From assembly GCA_031286695.1 (NCBI GenBank), contig JAITTY010000002.1, positions 62,001 to 126,000 on the forward strand: a DNA stretch of 64,000 nt. Direction: 5' to 3'. Source of the stretch: Sphingobacterium sp. GTDB taxonomy: Bacteria; Bacteroidota; Bacteroidia; Sphingobacteriales; Sphingobacteriaceae. This document shows positions 27,974 to 37,523 of the stretch, in pieces (within the stretch, counting starts at the first letter, position 1; every line of letters begins with the position of its first letter). A program made the position numbers and the translations under genes. The notes under the pieces are model-generated. The model was not told the origin of the DNA. It did no database searches and was given only the letters and a program-made list of their open reading frames with translations.

Positions 27974-29572
27974 ATGAAAATGAAAAAGAATAACCTCTTA
28001 CTACTGATTTGTGCAGTTACAATAATCATAGGAATATCTTCATGTAAGAAATTTTTAAATGTGGAACCGACTGATAGTCTTTCGGGTAATAATTTCTGGC
28101 GTGATAAAAACGATGCGGAAACATTTACACGGGAAATATATCGACTCTTTCGCGTGGGAGTAGGTATCGACCGTCCTATTCTGTTGGTGGGTGATTTCCG
28201 TAATGCACCTGTTTTGCGTACGGCAACCTATCCGAATCGACTTGATATAACTTATATATCGCGGGGTAATATCCGAACCTTGGTGAATACGGTTCGTCCG
28301 GAACCGGGAACAGATGCAGACCGTTTCTGGACGTACAATGTCGAATGGGATAAAGTCAGTGATTGGACACCTATTTATAAAGTGATTCAGTCCGCTAATA
28401 TTTTATATTCCCTAGTGCCAAAAGTCGCGGAAAATGATCCTTCATTTTCACAAGCGGAGGTGAAGGCTTATCAAGCTGAAGCTGTATTTATGCGGTGTAT
28501 GTCCTATTTCGTAATGTTACGTCTATTTGGAGATGTACCTTACTATACCGATGCTTACAATCAGGAACCGCTTCCGCGAACAAAGCATATTCAAGTTGCC
28601 AAAGCCTGTCTGGAAGATTTGGAGAAAGTAAAAGACGACCTGCCCTGGACTTATGCGGATCCTGCTAACCGTGGGGTTCGGGCCATGAGAGGTTCTGCCC
28701 TAGCCTTGATGATGCATCTGAATATGTGGCTTGCGGGTTTTGATAAGGCAAATGAGAAAACCTATTATCAGGCTGTTGACCGTTTCGGTGATGAGCTTTA
28801 CAATGATGGTGTGTTAGCAAGTAAGGCCTATGAGTTATTACCGATCAATAGGGTCGCTGAGGTATTTAATGGACGCTCAAAGGAGGGATTATTCGAAATC
28901 CCGAATAATGTGAATTATGGCGAGTCTTATTCAAATACACGGAAGACTTATTTCGCCCATGTATTGCATGCGCCTTATTTTATTTTGAATCAGACAACGA
29001 CTAATTTAAGCGAGTTAACGTATCGGCCAGAATATATGCACACCCTGTATCCCGACGGTGAACAAGATGGACGGATCAAATATTGGTTTACCGACCCTAA
29101 GGGTGACAATTTCATGTTTGCGGGGACAGGTGCTTTTACTTTTTTCAAATTCTTTAATCTCGCATTAGGCGAAGGTAATACCGCGCAGTCATTGGGTAAT
29201 TACCAGATTATGCTTCGTTTAGCTGACGCGATTCTATTGCAGGCCGAGGCCAACGCTAATTTGGGAGACGAAACTAAGGCTACTACGTTACTTAATATGA
29301 TTCGGGCACGTGCTGAGGCGGGGTTGTATCCCGCTAGCAATAATTACGATAATAACCTGAAAGATGCGATTTACTGGGAGCGGTGCAAAGAGCTTATGGG
29401 GGAAGGACATTATTATTATGACCTAGTGCGAACCGGCAAGCTATACGATGCTAAGTATTGTTTTAATCCGGTTACTTATAGCGACTATCTGCAGGAAGCC
29501 TGGACTTGGCCGATTAATCCTAAAGCGATGAACAACAACCCCTACATGACATTAAATAACTACTGGAAATAG
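27974..29572 (+). CDS. SusD/RagB-family substrate-binding lipoprotein
   Basis: A 532-residue SusD protein; I21-S22-S23-C24 is the lipobox and CKKFLNVEPTDSLSGNNFW the usual opening. The C-terminal signature appears as LRLADAILLQAEANANLGD, LLNMIRARAEAG, and AIYWERCKELMGEGHYYYDLVRTG. It pairs with the SusC at 24788-27967 and is paralogous to the partial SusD at 62684-64000, sharing SGNNFW or TGNNFY and the RxMRGSALALMMHLNMW-like block. The next gene follows after a short AAAGGAG-containing gap. Confidence 0.95.
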   Translation: MKMKKNNLLLLICAVTIIIGISSCKKFLNVEPTDSLSGNNFWRDKNDAETFTREIYRLFRVGVGIDRPILLVGDFRNAPVLRTATYPNRLDITYISRGNIRTLVNTVRPEPGTDADRFWTYNVEWDKVSDWTPIYKVIQSANILYSLVPKVAENDPSFSQAEVKAYQAEAVFMRCMSYFVMLRLFGDVPYYTDAYNQEPLPRTKHIQVAKACLEDLEKVKDDLPWTYADPANRGVRAMRGSALALMMHLNMWLAGFDKANEKTYYQAVDRFGDELYNDGVLASKAYELLPINRVAEVFNGRSKEGLFEIPNNVNYGESYSNTRKTYFAHVLHAPYFILNQTTTNLSELTYRPEYMHTLYPDGEQDGRIKYWFTDPKGDNFMFAGTGAFTFFKFFNLALGEGNTAQSLGNYQIMLRLADAILLQAEANANLGDETKATTLLNMIRARAEAGLYPASNNYDNNLKDAIYWERCKELMGEGHYYYDLVRTGKLYDAKYCFNPVTYSDYLQEAWTWPINPKAMNNNPYMTLNNYWK

Positions 29573-29588
29573 AAAGGAGAACGTGCAA

Positions 29589-30329
29589 ATGAAATTAAAT
29601 AATATCCTAGCTGCGGTAATCTTATTACTTACCGTTTTAGCATCTTGTAGCAACAAAGATTATTTTGAAGATAGTGGCGTCCATGATCCTCATTTTAAAG
29701 GTAATATGATGGAGTATTTGGAGTCCAAGGCCCAGCGCCCCGAGGATCCGTTTGATACATTGGTCCAGATTATTCGTTACGCGGGCATGGAAGATGTCCT
29801 GAAAAATGAAAAGGTTACTTTTTTCGCTCCACCGGATCCGGCGTTTGAAAATGCGCTATCCAATCTGAATTTTAATCTATATATATTGGGAAGGGATACG
29901 ATTAAATCGTTTAAGGATGTGAAACCTGAGGTTTATCGTCGTTTGTTGAGTCAATATATTATTAAAGGAGATTATGGGTTGACAGATTTCAGACAAGTAG
30001 ATACAACGGCCAAGTACGCGTTTGGAGGTCAGATCTATCAGACCTATAATGAAGATGCAGCAATCAATGTCGGTGTTGTCTTTCATGATCTGAAAAATGG
30101 AGACGCTACGATCAAGTACGGCGGACCGAGACAATTGATGGTTTCTTATATCCCGGACTTTACAAATCCTACCCAAGGTTGGGTCAGTACTTTTGTGGCG
30201 TCTTCCAATATTCAACCAACTAATGGTCGGGTGCATGTCCTCAATTACAGAAACCACATTTTTGGGTTTATGGGGACTCGATTCACGGAGTTAGCTATGG
30301 AGCAAGGAATAGATTACAATACGAAATAA
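29589..30329 (+). CDS. Fasciclin (Fas1) domain lipoprotein
   Basis: The second Fas1 lipoprotein of the operon, about 246 residues. I choose the ATG at 29589 over the in-frame GTG at 29583: the sequence AAAGGAG at 29573-29580 sits at a better distance from the ATG. The lipobox is LASC. One Fas1 domain is seen: MEYLESKAQRPEDPFDTLVQ, KVTFFAPPDPAFENALSNLN, LLSQYIIKGDY and GRVHVLNYRNHIFGF. It follows SusD as in the first half of the operon, so each SusCD pair has its own Fas1 protein. Binding partner unknown. Confidence 0.85.
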   Translation: MKLNNILAAVILLLTVLASCSNKDYFEDSGVHDPHFKGNMMEYLESKAQRPEDPFDTLVQIIRYAGMEDVLKNEKVTFFAPPDPAFENALSNLNFNLYILGRDTIKSFKDVKPEVYRRLLSQYIIKGDYGLTDFRQVDTTAKYAFGGQIYQTYNEDAAINVGVVFHDLKNGDATIKYGGPRQLMVSYIPDFTNPTQGWVSTFVASSNIQPTNGRVHVLNYRNHIFGFMGTRFTELAMEQGIDYNTK

Positions 30330-30340
30330 TAGTTGAAATA

Positions 30341-31942
30341 ATGAACATAACGAAATATATCCTTGCGGGAACTTTTATGCTTAGTCTGTATTCGTGCAGT
30401 AATAAGCTCGAATATGGACCAGATCCATACGCAGGGGGTAAGGAACCGGTGGATGTGGTTTTTGGAGAGGCCGCGCCATCTCCGTCGCAGGCAAAACCCG
30501 GAGCAGAAGTGGTATTCAGTATACGAGGCTTATTGAAATATAAAGATCAACTGAAATTCTATATCAATAATATGCAGGCGCAAGTCACCAATATAAGTGA
30601 TTCGACCCTGACAAGTATTGTCCCCGAAGACTGTAGTACCGGGGGAGTCAAAATTGTCGTTGATGGACAGATATTTGCCGGCCCTATGTTGCCCATCGTT
30701 GGTAAGCTTTCTGTTGACCCGACTTTCCAATCTGGTATAGGAGCCAACAGTCCTATCTATTCGATTTTAAAGACCTCCGCCAATCAGATATTTATCGGTG
30801 GAAATTTCACGGACTATAATGGTAGTGCGGCATCGACCAAAATTGCAGGTATTGCACGGATTAGCAATAGTGGTGAGTTTGTGCGTGGTATGCAATTTGG
30901 TCAAGGTGTGACAGGTGCAATCACATCGATGGTTGAAATGACCAATAAGGATATTTTAATTTCAGGTAATATCACTCAGTACGATACCATAAAGCTGGTG
31001 CGTAATATGACTACGATTAGTAGTACAGGAGCACTACAAGTGAAATCTACACCGATCCTTAACCTCACTTCTGATCCGGCCAAAAGTAACCTGATCGTAC
31101 CGGTTTTTAATGGAGGTACGTTTTCGCCAATCGTAAAGACTTTTTACCAGAATAATAAGGTAACTGTGGTTGGCCAGTTTGGCCAGTATGTCAACAATTA
31201 TTATACGCGATCTACTTTTGACAATATCTTGATGGATGTTTTTCCAATGGGGGGCGTGATTCGCATGCAGGCTGATGGCGCTTTGGATGATAGCTATTTT
31301 GTTAATAAAGCTACACTTCCTAATAAAGGTTTTGAGGGGGTTAACGGTATAATTGCCGACGCAGTTTTGCAAGACGATGGCAAATTGATCTTAGTTGGAG
31401 CATTTACACGCTTTAATAATACACAAAATGCCAATAACATTGTACGATTAAAAAACGATGGAAATTTTGATGGTGATTTTCAGGTTGGTAGCGGGGCGAA
31501 TGGTTTTGTATCTAATATAAGTTATTCCAAGCTGACAAAGAAGTACCTGGTGACGGGTAGTTTTACCATGTTTAATGGAAAACCTGCCAATGGGATGGTG
31601 CTGCTCAATGAAGACGGGAGCAGTGACACGAATTTCCAAAGCCTCGGGTTTGCATCTGGATTTCCGGGATATGCGGTACAGTTGTCCAATGGTCTCATCC
31701 TAGTGACGGGATCCTTTGGCGAATATAATAATATTATCCGCGAAGGTTTGATGATGATCGATTCGAAAGGAAATCTAGTCGAAGATTATAATAACACAGG
31801 TAGACTGGTCGGTGCGATACATGACTCCTTAGAAGGAACCAATAGCCTGGGACAAAAAACAATCACCCTGGTCGGTCAGATCCAATCCTTTAATGGGAAA
31901 AATAATTTAGGCAATATCGTTCGATTAACTTTATTGGATTAG
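30341..31942 (+). CDS. DUF5008 (IPT/TIG-like) lipoprotein with delta-60 type beta-propeller repeats
   Basis: A 533-residue lipoprotein (cysteine C19, LYSC). Residues about 36-120 form an IPT/TIG-like immunoglobulin fold of the DUF5008 type (VVFGEAAPSPSQAKPGAEVVFSIRG). The rest is made of repeats of the delta-60 kind, for example ILKTSANQIFIGGNFTDYNG, VLQDDGKLILVGAFTRFNN and KYLVTGSFTMFNGKPANG; about six copies are recognisable and probably close into a propeller. It is likely a surface binding protein. It lies between the second Fas1 gene and the LamG proteins, with gaps of 11 and 27 bases. Confidence 0.78.
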   Translation: MNITKYILAGTFMLSLYSCSNKLEYGPDPYAGGKEPVDVVFGEAAPSPSQAKPGAEVVFSIRGLLKYKDQLKFYINNMQAQVTNISDSTLTSIVPEDCSTGGVKIVVDGQIFAGPMLPIVGKLSVDPTFQSGIGANSPIYSILKTSANQIFIGGNFTDYNGSAASTKIAGIARISNSGEFVRGMQFGQGVTGAITSMVEMTNKDILISGNITQYDTIKLVRNMTTISSTGALQVKSTPILNLTSDPAKSNLIVPVFNGGTFSPIVKTFYQNNKVTVVGQFGQYVNNYYTRSTFDNILMDVFPMGGVIRMQADGALDDSYFVNKATLPNKGFEGVNGIIADAVLQDDGKLILVGAFTRFNNTQNANNIVRLKNDGNFDGDFQVGSGANGFVSNISYSKLTKKYLVTGSFTMFNGKPANGMVLLNEDGSSDTNFQSLGFASGFPGYAVQLSNGLILVTGSFGEYNNIIREGLMMIDSKGNLVEDYNNTGRLVGAIHDSLEGTNSLGQKTITLVGQIQSFNGKNNLGNIVRLTLLD

Positions 31943-31969
31943 CTTTTATTTATCTATAAAATCTAAAAG

Positions 31970-33736
31970 ATGAAAAGAAATACATGGAAAGAATATGGGG
32001 TTGCTGCTTGGAGTTTTCTGCTATTGGTAGTTGCGTTTTCCTGCAACAAAAACATAGAGAATAAACTTGAGTTTGGCTCAGAACCTAAGGAACTCGGCTT
32101 AAGTGCCAATCAATACAAGATAGTGTATGTTGTCGTTGAAGGTGCCGTTGGTACAGTTGTCGGTAGTGAAGCGACAGATTATGGGCATATGTCCAATATG
32201 GCTGCGCTCAGTATGAACGGCGTTTTTAGCTGGAACTCGGTCAGTAGTGAACATGGAACATTGGCGACGGACTATGCCGACTTGTTGACAGGCACTGAAA
32301 TTGAAAAACATAAGGTCAGTGATGATCAATTGAATGGAAATAATCTAGCGGCTTACCCGACGCTCTTCAAACGGGTTAAACAATATAAAGGGAGCCGGAC
32401 GACACTATTAACCTCCAATTCACTCGTGCCAACATTGATCGAAGCGAATAGCGTGGACAATAGTAAAGTCCTGTCAACAGATGCAGAGGTGTTAAGTGCT
32501 GCAAAGGAGGAATTGAGTAAGGATGAGGCTACTTTTGTCATGGCAACGTTTTCCAACGTTAGAAAAGTGGGTGAACAGACAGGATATGGGCCTGACAATG
32601 ATAAATATATTCAGGCTTTGGCCACGTTTGATAACCAACTTGGCGAGATAAGAAAAACGATCACCAATCGTAAAAATTATAAAAACGAACGTTGGCTGAT
32701 TGTTGTAGCCTCGACTAATGGGGGGAAATATACCCTTAATCCAGCATTGCAAGACGGTAGTGTATTTGCGATTCCGGAGCGCAATAATTTTGTCCTGATG
32801 AATAACCCGGAGTTTAGCTACAAGTTGGTAGAACGCATGGAAACGGTAGATCCGGCTTGGGTAAGTTCGGCGGTACAGTATACCGCAAATGGAACAGAAG
32901 AAAAGAATAAGGGCCGAGGAGAGATATCAGCTAATGCAGCTGCTTTATATAATTTTAATGCGAGTAAAGAATATACGGTTCAGTTTAAGGTCAAGATAAA
33001 CCAATACGGCAAGGGCTATCCGGTATTGGTTTCAAAACGTGAAAAAGCAAACGGAAGTTTCGGCGGTTGGGCATTTATTATTACGGATGGCGGTGCAGGC
33101 ACACCAGCAAAAAATGGTTTTCGGTTTATGGTTTACGGCAAATCCGTCGCGTCCACTGATCTGTTGGATCTAGACCGTTGGTATACTGTTACGGGGAGAG
33201 TTAAGATCGAAAATGGCAACCGTTATCTCCATCTTTTTGTGGATGGTAAGAAACAAGAAGGACAGACCACTTTAGGTGCTGGAGATACAGGAGAGAGTAA
33301 TTTTCCGCTTTTAGTTGGAAATGGACCGGGACTGACTGATGGTAACCCGGTTCACACCATTGCTGATTTACGGATTTATAATGCAGCTCTTTCAGATTTG
33401 GACATTGCTAGCACATATTGTTCTACAATGTCAACTCCGGGGACAGATAAGTATTATAACAATTTACTTGGTTATTGGCCTTTGGACGATGCAGGAGCTG
33501 TTTTAAGAGATAGAACTGTTCATAAAAATAACTTTACATTGTCTGGACCAACTGCTAGAACTTCTTTTTCAGAACGTGGAGGCAATTTATGTCCGACGTT
33601 GCCAGACCGATTGGATCGTTTTGTTGTTCGGACAGTTGATGCCCCATTGATGATTTACAACTGGATGAATATCCTTGAGGTAGGACAATTTGATTTGGAT
33701 GCCCAAAGCTGGTCTCCAGCATTTTCCAATAATTAA
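31970..33736 (+). CDS. Alkaline-phosphatase-fold pseudoenzyme with LamG domain (DUF4983-like)
   Basis: A 588-residue lipoprotein (C25). Residues about 48-285 align with the alkaline-phosphatase-like part of the paralogue at 35765-37507, but the catalytic positions are lost: the metal aspartate is E57 (VVVEGA against ISIDG), the nucleophile threonine position is D104, and the NHGG motif reads TNGG. Residues about 305-490 form a LamG/concanavalin-like domain (EYTVQFKVKIN, LHLFVDGKKQ, TIADLRIYNAALSD), and the end resembles DUF4983. It should bind rather than cleave. It sits between DUF5008 and the M60 peptidase, which suggests a binding subunit for the same surface substrate. Confidence 0.75.
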   Translation: MKRNTWKEYGVAAWSFLLLVVAFSCNKNIENKLEFGSEPKELGLSANQYKIVYVVVEGAVGTVVGSEATDYGHMSNMAALSMNGVFSWNSVSSEHGTLATDYADLLTGTEIEKHKVSDDQLNGNNLAAYPTLFKRVKQYKGSRTTLLTSNSLVPTLIEANSVDNSKVLSTDAEVLSAAKEELSKDEATFVMATFSNVRKVGEQTGYGPDNDKYIQALATFDNQLGEIRKTITNRKNYKNERWLIVVASTNGGKYTLNPALQDGSVFAIPERNNFVLMNNPEFSYKLVERMETVDPAWVSSAVQYTANGTEEKNKGRGEISANAAALYNFNASKEYTVQFKVKINQYGKGYPVLVSKREKANGSFGGWAFIITDGGAGTPAKNGFRFMVYGKSVASTDLLDLDRWYTVTGRVKIENGNRYLHLFVDGKKQEGQTTLGAGDTGESNFPLLVGNGPGLTDGNPVHTIADLRIYNAALSDLDIASTYCSTMSTPGTDKYYNNLLGYWPLDDAGAVLRDRTVHKNNFTLSGPTARTSFSERGGNLCPTLPDRLDRFVVRTVDAPLMIYNWMNILEVGQFDLDAQSWSPAFSNN

Positions 33737-33742
33737 CCGATA

Positions 33743-35749
33743 ATGCACATGAAAAGAAATTTTAGTTTTTTACTGTTGGCGGCAGGCTTCCTTTCCTTAG
33801 CCTACTCTTGTCGAAAGGATCGCCTTAGCCCGGCAGATAACGGGTATTCCGATGTTGATTATCAGGATACTGTAACAGTTAATATTGATACAAATCGCTT
33901 TAAGATCGATTACTCAAAATACACGCAAGCACGTTTATTCCCTGGACTGATGACTGCGGAAGAGCCTCGTTTGGAGAATTATTTAGTGCGGATCGATCTC
34001 AATTATGAAGAGATCAGAGCGTCAGACTTACGAATCTCTGTTGCACCCGGGGCGTGGCAAGGGACTGGGGTGTATGCCCCGGCTGGTGAGCTGATCGTGA
34101 TCGATGTCCCAGAAGGTGTATATGGCTTGACGGCGCAGATTAGTCCGCATGTCTCAACCAGTTTGGATGGTATTGATTTTCCTGCTCGTGATGCTGTCAT
34201 ATTTAGTCAAGCTACACTTTTCCCAGGGAAAAATTATATGCGTAATCTTTACGGTGGATTAATTTATATTATACCTTCCCGTCCGATCGGACGGGTGGTA
34301 GATCTTCATTTTTCGGGCGTCGCCAAAGCGCCAAGCTTTAAATTGACTGGTCCCGGAGCTACGACGAATGAAGAATGGAAAGCGCTAGTGGCAAAATCGA
34401 CAGTACCTTGGTTTGATCTGGAAGGGGACCGCATCGTTTTTACGATGCAGACTGAGCGGCTAAAAAAATATCCTATTGAAGACCCTACCGAATTAATGAA
34501 AACTTGGGATAAAGCTATTCGTGAGGGCTACTGGGATTGGACCGGGATGACCGAAGGTAATCCTGATATTCGACATCGTGCTCCTTTCAACAAGTGGCGG
34601 ATTGTCCATGACGTTCTCTTTAAGCCAGGGGTAGCTCAGGTTTCGGGTTATCCGGTTCGTGCTGGTGCTACTGAGAACTACTTCAAGCAAGCAGTTGGTA
34701 TAGATGGTGTGAAAAATGCCAATTGGGGTACTTTTCACGAACTAGGCCATAATATGCAAATGGGATCGACTTGGAATTTTGCTGGAAATGGCGAGGTTAC
34801 CAATAACTTGTTCCATTTTAGGGTATCGAAGGTTTTTGGACATCAGAGTTATAAGATTGCCGAAGTATGGAATAGTGCTGTTCCTTATATCGCGGCAAAG
34901 AAAACTGGTGGGATAACTAAAGATGACATAAACTGGGCGAGTATGGATGTTGAAGGTAATGCTTATAAAAGTAAAGCACATGATATCCGTTTGATGATGT
35001 ATGCACAGATCTTTGAGAAGTATGGCTATGAATTTATGACTTATATCTATGTGCGAGGGCGTGAAGCGCGCTTTACTTCAGCTAATGATCAGTCGAAAAT
35101 AGATTTCTTTTACGAAGCGTTATCGGAATATACCAAAATAGATATGGAACCTTATTTGAATCAATGGGGGCTCAAGGTCAGTGCAGTGTCTAAACGCTAC
35201 GTGTCTCAAGAAAAGGAATTGCCATTATTGGATAAAGCAGTTTGGCTATTTAATCCAGTCACCAAAACAGGAGGTGATGGGCCTATTCCAATCTATAGAA
35301 CGGATGTTAGCACCACAAATTGGGCGGCGACGATTTCTCCAGCAGATCATCTCCGTAACGATTATCCATTAAGCAATCTGTTTGACGGGAAGCCTGCTAC
35401 CTTTTGGCACGTTGGTAACGTGAAGACTTTCCCATACAGCATCGCTGTGGTAAGTCCAAATGATATTAACGCTGACGGATTCTATTTTCAAGGACGTTCA
35501 GGGTACTTGACACGTTATCTTACTGATTATACGATGGAGGTTCGGGCCAATGCATCGGCTGCTTGGGAGGTCGTGCCAATGGAAGGTGGAAATACCTTGG
35601 CCATTATGAATAATGATCCAGAAAAAGTATACCTAAAATTCTCGGACGGTGTTCGAAGGAAATTTAAGGAGTTTCGTTTGAATATAAGAGCTGCAATCCA
35701 TGCAGATGTTGCTATGGCGGAATTGGGCGCTTGGACATTTGATAAATAA
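33743..35749 (+). CDS. M60-family metallopeptidase lipoprotein (enhancin/mucinase type)
   Basis: A 668-residue surface lipoprotein (A20-Y21-S22-C23 when read from 33743; ATG 33749 is an alternative). Residues about 60-260 are the accessory domain that precedes M60 catalytic domains (GTGVYAPAGELIVIDVP, NLYGGLIYIIPSRP). The zinc site is explicit: H332-E333-L334-G335-H336, with the third ligand E351 in NGE, matching HExGHx(14)E. A discoidin-like (F5/8C, CBM32-type) domain occupies about 520-668. Known M60 peptidases attack mucins and O-glycosylated proteins. It is the clearest enzyme of the operon, so the locus likely serves glycoprotein-derived peptides or glycopeptides. Confidence 0.93.
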   Translation: MHMKRNFSFLLLAAGFLSLAYSCRKDRLSPADNGYSDVDYQDTVTVNIDTNRFKIDYSKYTQARLFPGLMTAEEPRLENYLVRIDLNYEEIRASDLRISVAPGAWQGTGVYAPAGELIVIDVPEGVYGLTAQISPHVSTSLDGIDFPARDAVIFSQATLFPGKNYMRNLYGGLIYIIPSRPIGRVVDLHFSGVAKAPSFKLTGPGATTNEEWKALVAKSTVPWFDLEGDRIVFTMQTERLKKYPIEDPTELMKTWDKAIREGYWDWTGMTEGNPDIRHRAPFNKWRIVHDVLFKPGVAQVSGYPVRAGATENYFKQAVGIDGVKNANWGTFHELGHNMQMGSTWNFAGNGEVTNNLFHFRVSKVFGHQSYKIAEVWNSAVPYIAAKKTGGITKDDINWASMDVEGNAYKSKAHDIRLMMYAQIFEKYGYEFMTYIYVRGREARFTSANDQSKIDFFYEALSEYTKIDMEPYLNQWGLKVSAVSKRYVSQEKELPLLDKAVWLFNPVTKTGGDGPIPIYRTDVSTTNWAATISPADHLRNDYPLSNLFDGKPATFWHVGNVKTFPYSIAVVSPNDINADGFYFQGRSGYLTRYLTDYTMEVRANASAAWEVVPMEGGNTLAIMNNDPEKVYLKFSDGVRRKFKEFRLNIRAAIHADVAMAELGAWTFDK

Positions 35750-35764
35750 AAATATATAATCGAG

Positions 35765-37507
35765 ATGAAGAACTATAAATATATATTGGGGAGCATGCTA
35801 GTTTTTACGGTTTGTTGCCTTATGTCATGCAAGAAATATTTTGATCCTCCTCTGGTTTTCGAAAAAGAGGAGCCGCAATCTATTACTAAGGAGAGAAAGG
35901 TATTGTTAATTTCAATCGATGGATTGGTGGGGACAGAACTAAATAATTACGTTCCTACTAATATCGGCAAACTATTGGAGCATTCAAAATATACCTTTAA
36001 AAGTATTGCGGATGCCAATACGAAAGATGCGTCAACTTGGACAACGATACTTAGCGGAAAAAACAGCGCTAAACATGGTGTCGTCACCAATAATTTTGAC
36101 GTAGAGGAAGGTGAAGATGATGATATTCATGACCACGATGGCACTGGCGTGTCAACAGGTTATATCAGTTTATACCAGCGCCTATTGGAATCAGGTCGGA
36201 TACTTAAAACGCTATCGATTACTGCTTGGGAGCCATTAGATCATAATTTATTTAACTTGTCGGATGAGAATGGAGTAGTCGCTTCAGATGAAGCCGCTAA
36301 AGTAAAGGCTGTAGATCGCATCAAAAATGGAGAAAAGGATTTAGGTCTGGCTGTAGTCGATTTTCGTGATCTGAATACTGCGGGTGTAACAGGAGGTTTT
36401 TCAATGGATAACCCCAATTACAAATCGACATTGGACCGAATTGATGGATATGTTGGAGAGATCGTAACCGCTGTTGAGCAGCGTAAAAGTTACGCAGGTG
36501 AAGATTGGCTGATTATTATTACGGCTAATCATGGTGGAATTGATCAAACTTACGGCGGTGCCACTTTCGCAGAACGCATGGTTCCTTTGATCCTATATAA
36601 TAAGAATTTTATAAAATTTGAATTGGATCTTCCGCAGATTGTAAATACATTGACCATGAGTAAGGCTGGTAACGATATTCCGATCATGAAAGAAGACCCT
36701 AATGCTTATGAAATTGGTAAAGACGGCGAGTTTACTATTATTTCAAAAGTAAAGGTTTCGGCATTTCCAACAACAAATTCGGTACTTTATGGTAAAACGT
36801 CTCATGCATATAGTGGTACAAAAGGCTGGCATTTGATGGTTGAAGGGGGAGGAAGACGATTCCGTTATATTATGGGGAATGGTACCCTGATTTATGTGTA
36901 CCCTCCGGGGCAATTGGTAATCGATCAATGGCATAATGTTGCGCTTAAGATTTATAATGAAAATGGAAAGCGGATGGCAGTTTGCTATATGGACGGTGCT
37001 GCTGGGGATGCCGTAGATATTACTGGTAAAGATCTTACCGCTGGTAGTGCAAATCCCTTTTTTATCGGTGCTGGACCTGCAGGTAAATCTTACGGCATAG
37101 CAACAGCCGTAATCAGCAACCTTGCGTTTTATAATAGTGCCCTTGCTGAAAGCGAGATCAAAGCATTTAAATGTAAAGATGATATTCTTCCTACAGAATC
37201 GACTTATGGCAGTCTGAAGGGGTTTTGGAAAATGGATGAAGGTGCGGGGAGAGAATTGAAAAATACTATTACGACAGCTACTAATACAAGCTTTTTAGCA
37301 GATGCTATCTTAAATTGGAATATACTGCCAAAATGGAATTGTCTCACTGATGAGGAACTCAAAGCTGAGGAAAAAAAGAAAATTCTTTATCAATATGACA
37401 TCACATCTCAAATTTTTTATTGGTTAAATATCAAACCGGCTGAATCTTGGGGACTAGAAGGAAAGGTGTTTTTGAATGCCTATGAAACTGAATTTGTTGG
37501 AAAATAA
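35765..37507 (+). CDS. Alkaline-phosphatase-like protein with LamG domain (DUF4983-like)
   Basis: A 580-residue lipoprotein (L19-M20-S21-C22). The N-terminal domain resembles nucleotide pyrophosphatase/phosphodiesterase enzymes: D52 in ISIDG, T94 in TTILSGKNSAKHG, D199 in VVDF and H256 in TANHGG. Two positions differ from classic enzymes: the DH pair reads N255-H256, and N204 stands about where a histidine ligand is expected. It may still be active, but with altered metal binding. Residues about 310-470 form a LamG-like domain, followed by a DUF4983-like tail. It is the intact-looking partner of the pseudoenzyme at 31970-33736, with the M60 gene between them. Confidence 0.78.
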   Translation: MKNYKYILGSMLVFTVCCLMSCKKYFDPPLVFEKEEPQSITKERKVLLISIDGLVGTELNNYVPTNIGKLLEHSKYTFKSIADANTKDASTWTTILSGKNSAKHGVVTNNFDVEEGEDDDIHDHDGTGVSTGYISLYQRLLESGRILKTLSITAWEPLDHNLFNLSDENGVVASDEAAKVKAVDRIKNGEKDLGLAVVDFRDLNTAGVTGGFSMDNPNYKSTLDRIDGYVGEIVTAVEQRKSYAGEDWLIIITANHGGIDQTYGGATFAERMVPLILYNKNFIKFELDLPQIVNTLTMSKAGNDIPIMKEDPNAYEIGKDGEFTIISKVKVSAFPTTNSVLYGKTSHAYSGTKGWHLMVEGGGRRFRYIMGNGTLIYVYPPGQLVIDQWHNVALKIYNENGKRMAVCYMDGAAGDAVDITGKDLTAGSANPFFIGAGPAGKSYGIATAVISNLAFYNSALAESEIKAFKCKDDILPTESTYGSLKGFWKMDEGAGRELKNTITTATNTSFLADAILNWNILPKWNCLTDEELKAEEKKKILYQYDITSQIFYWLNIKPAESWGLEGKVFLNAYETEFVGK

Positions 37508-37523
37508 CCGAATCAATTAGACC

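Noticed and set aside
29583..29588. GTG start for the second Fas1 gene
   Set aside because: It lies only 3 bases after the AAAGGAG sequence; the ATG at 29589 is better spaced.
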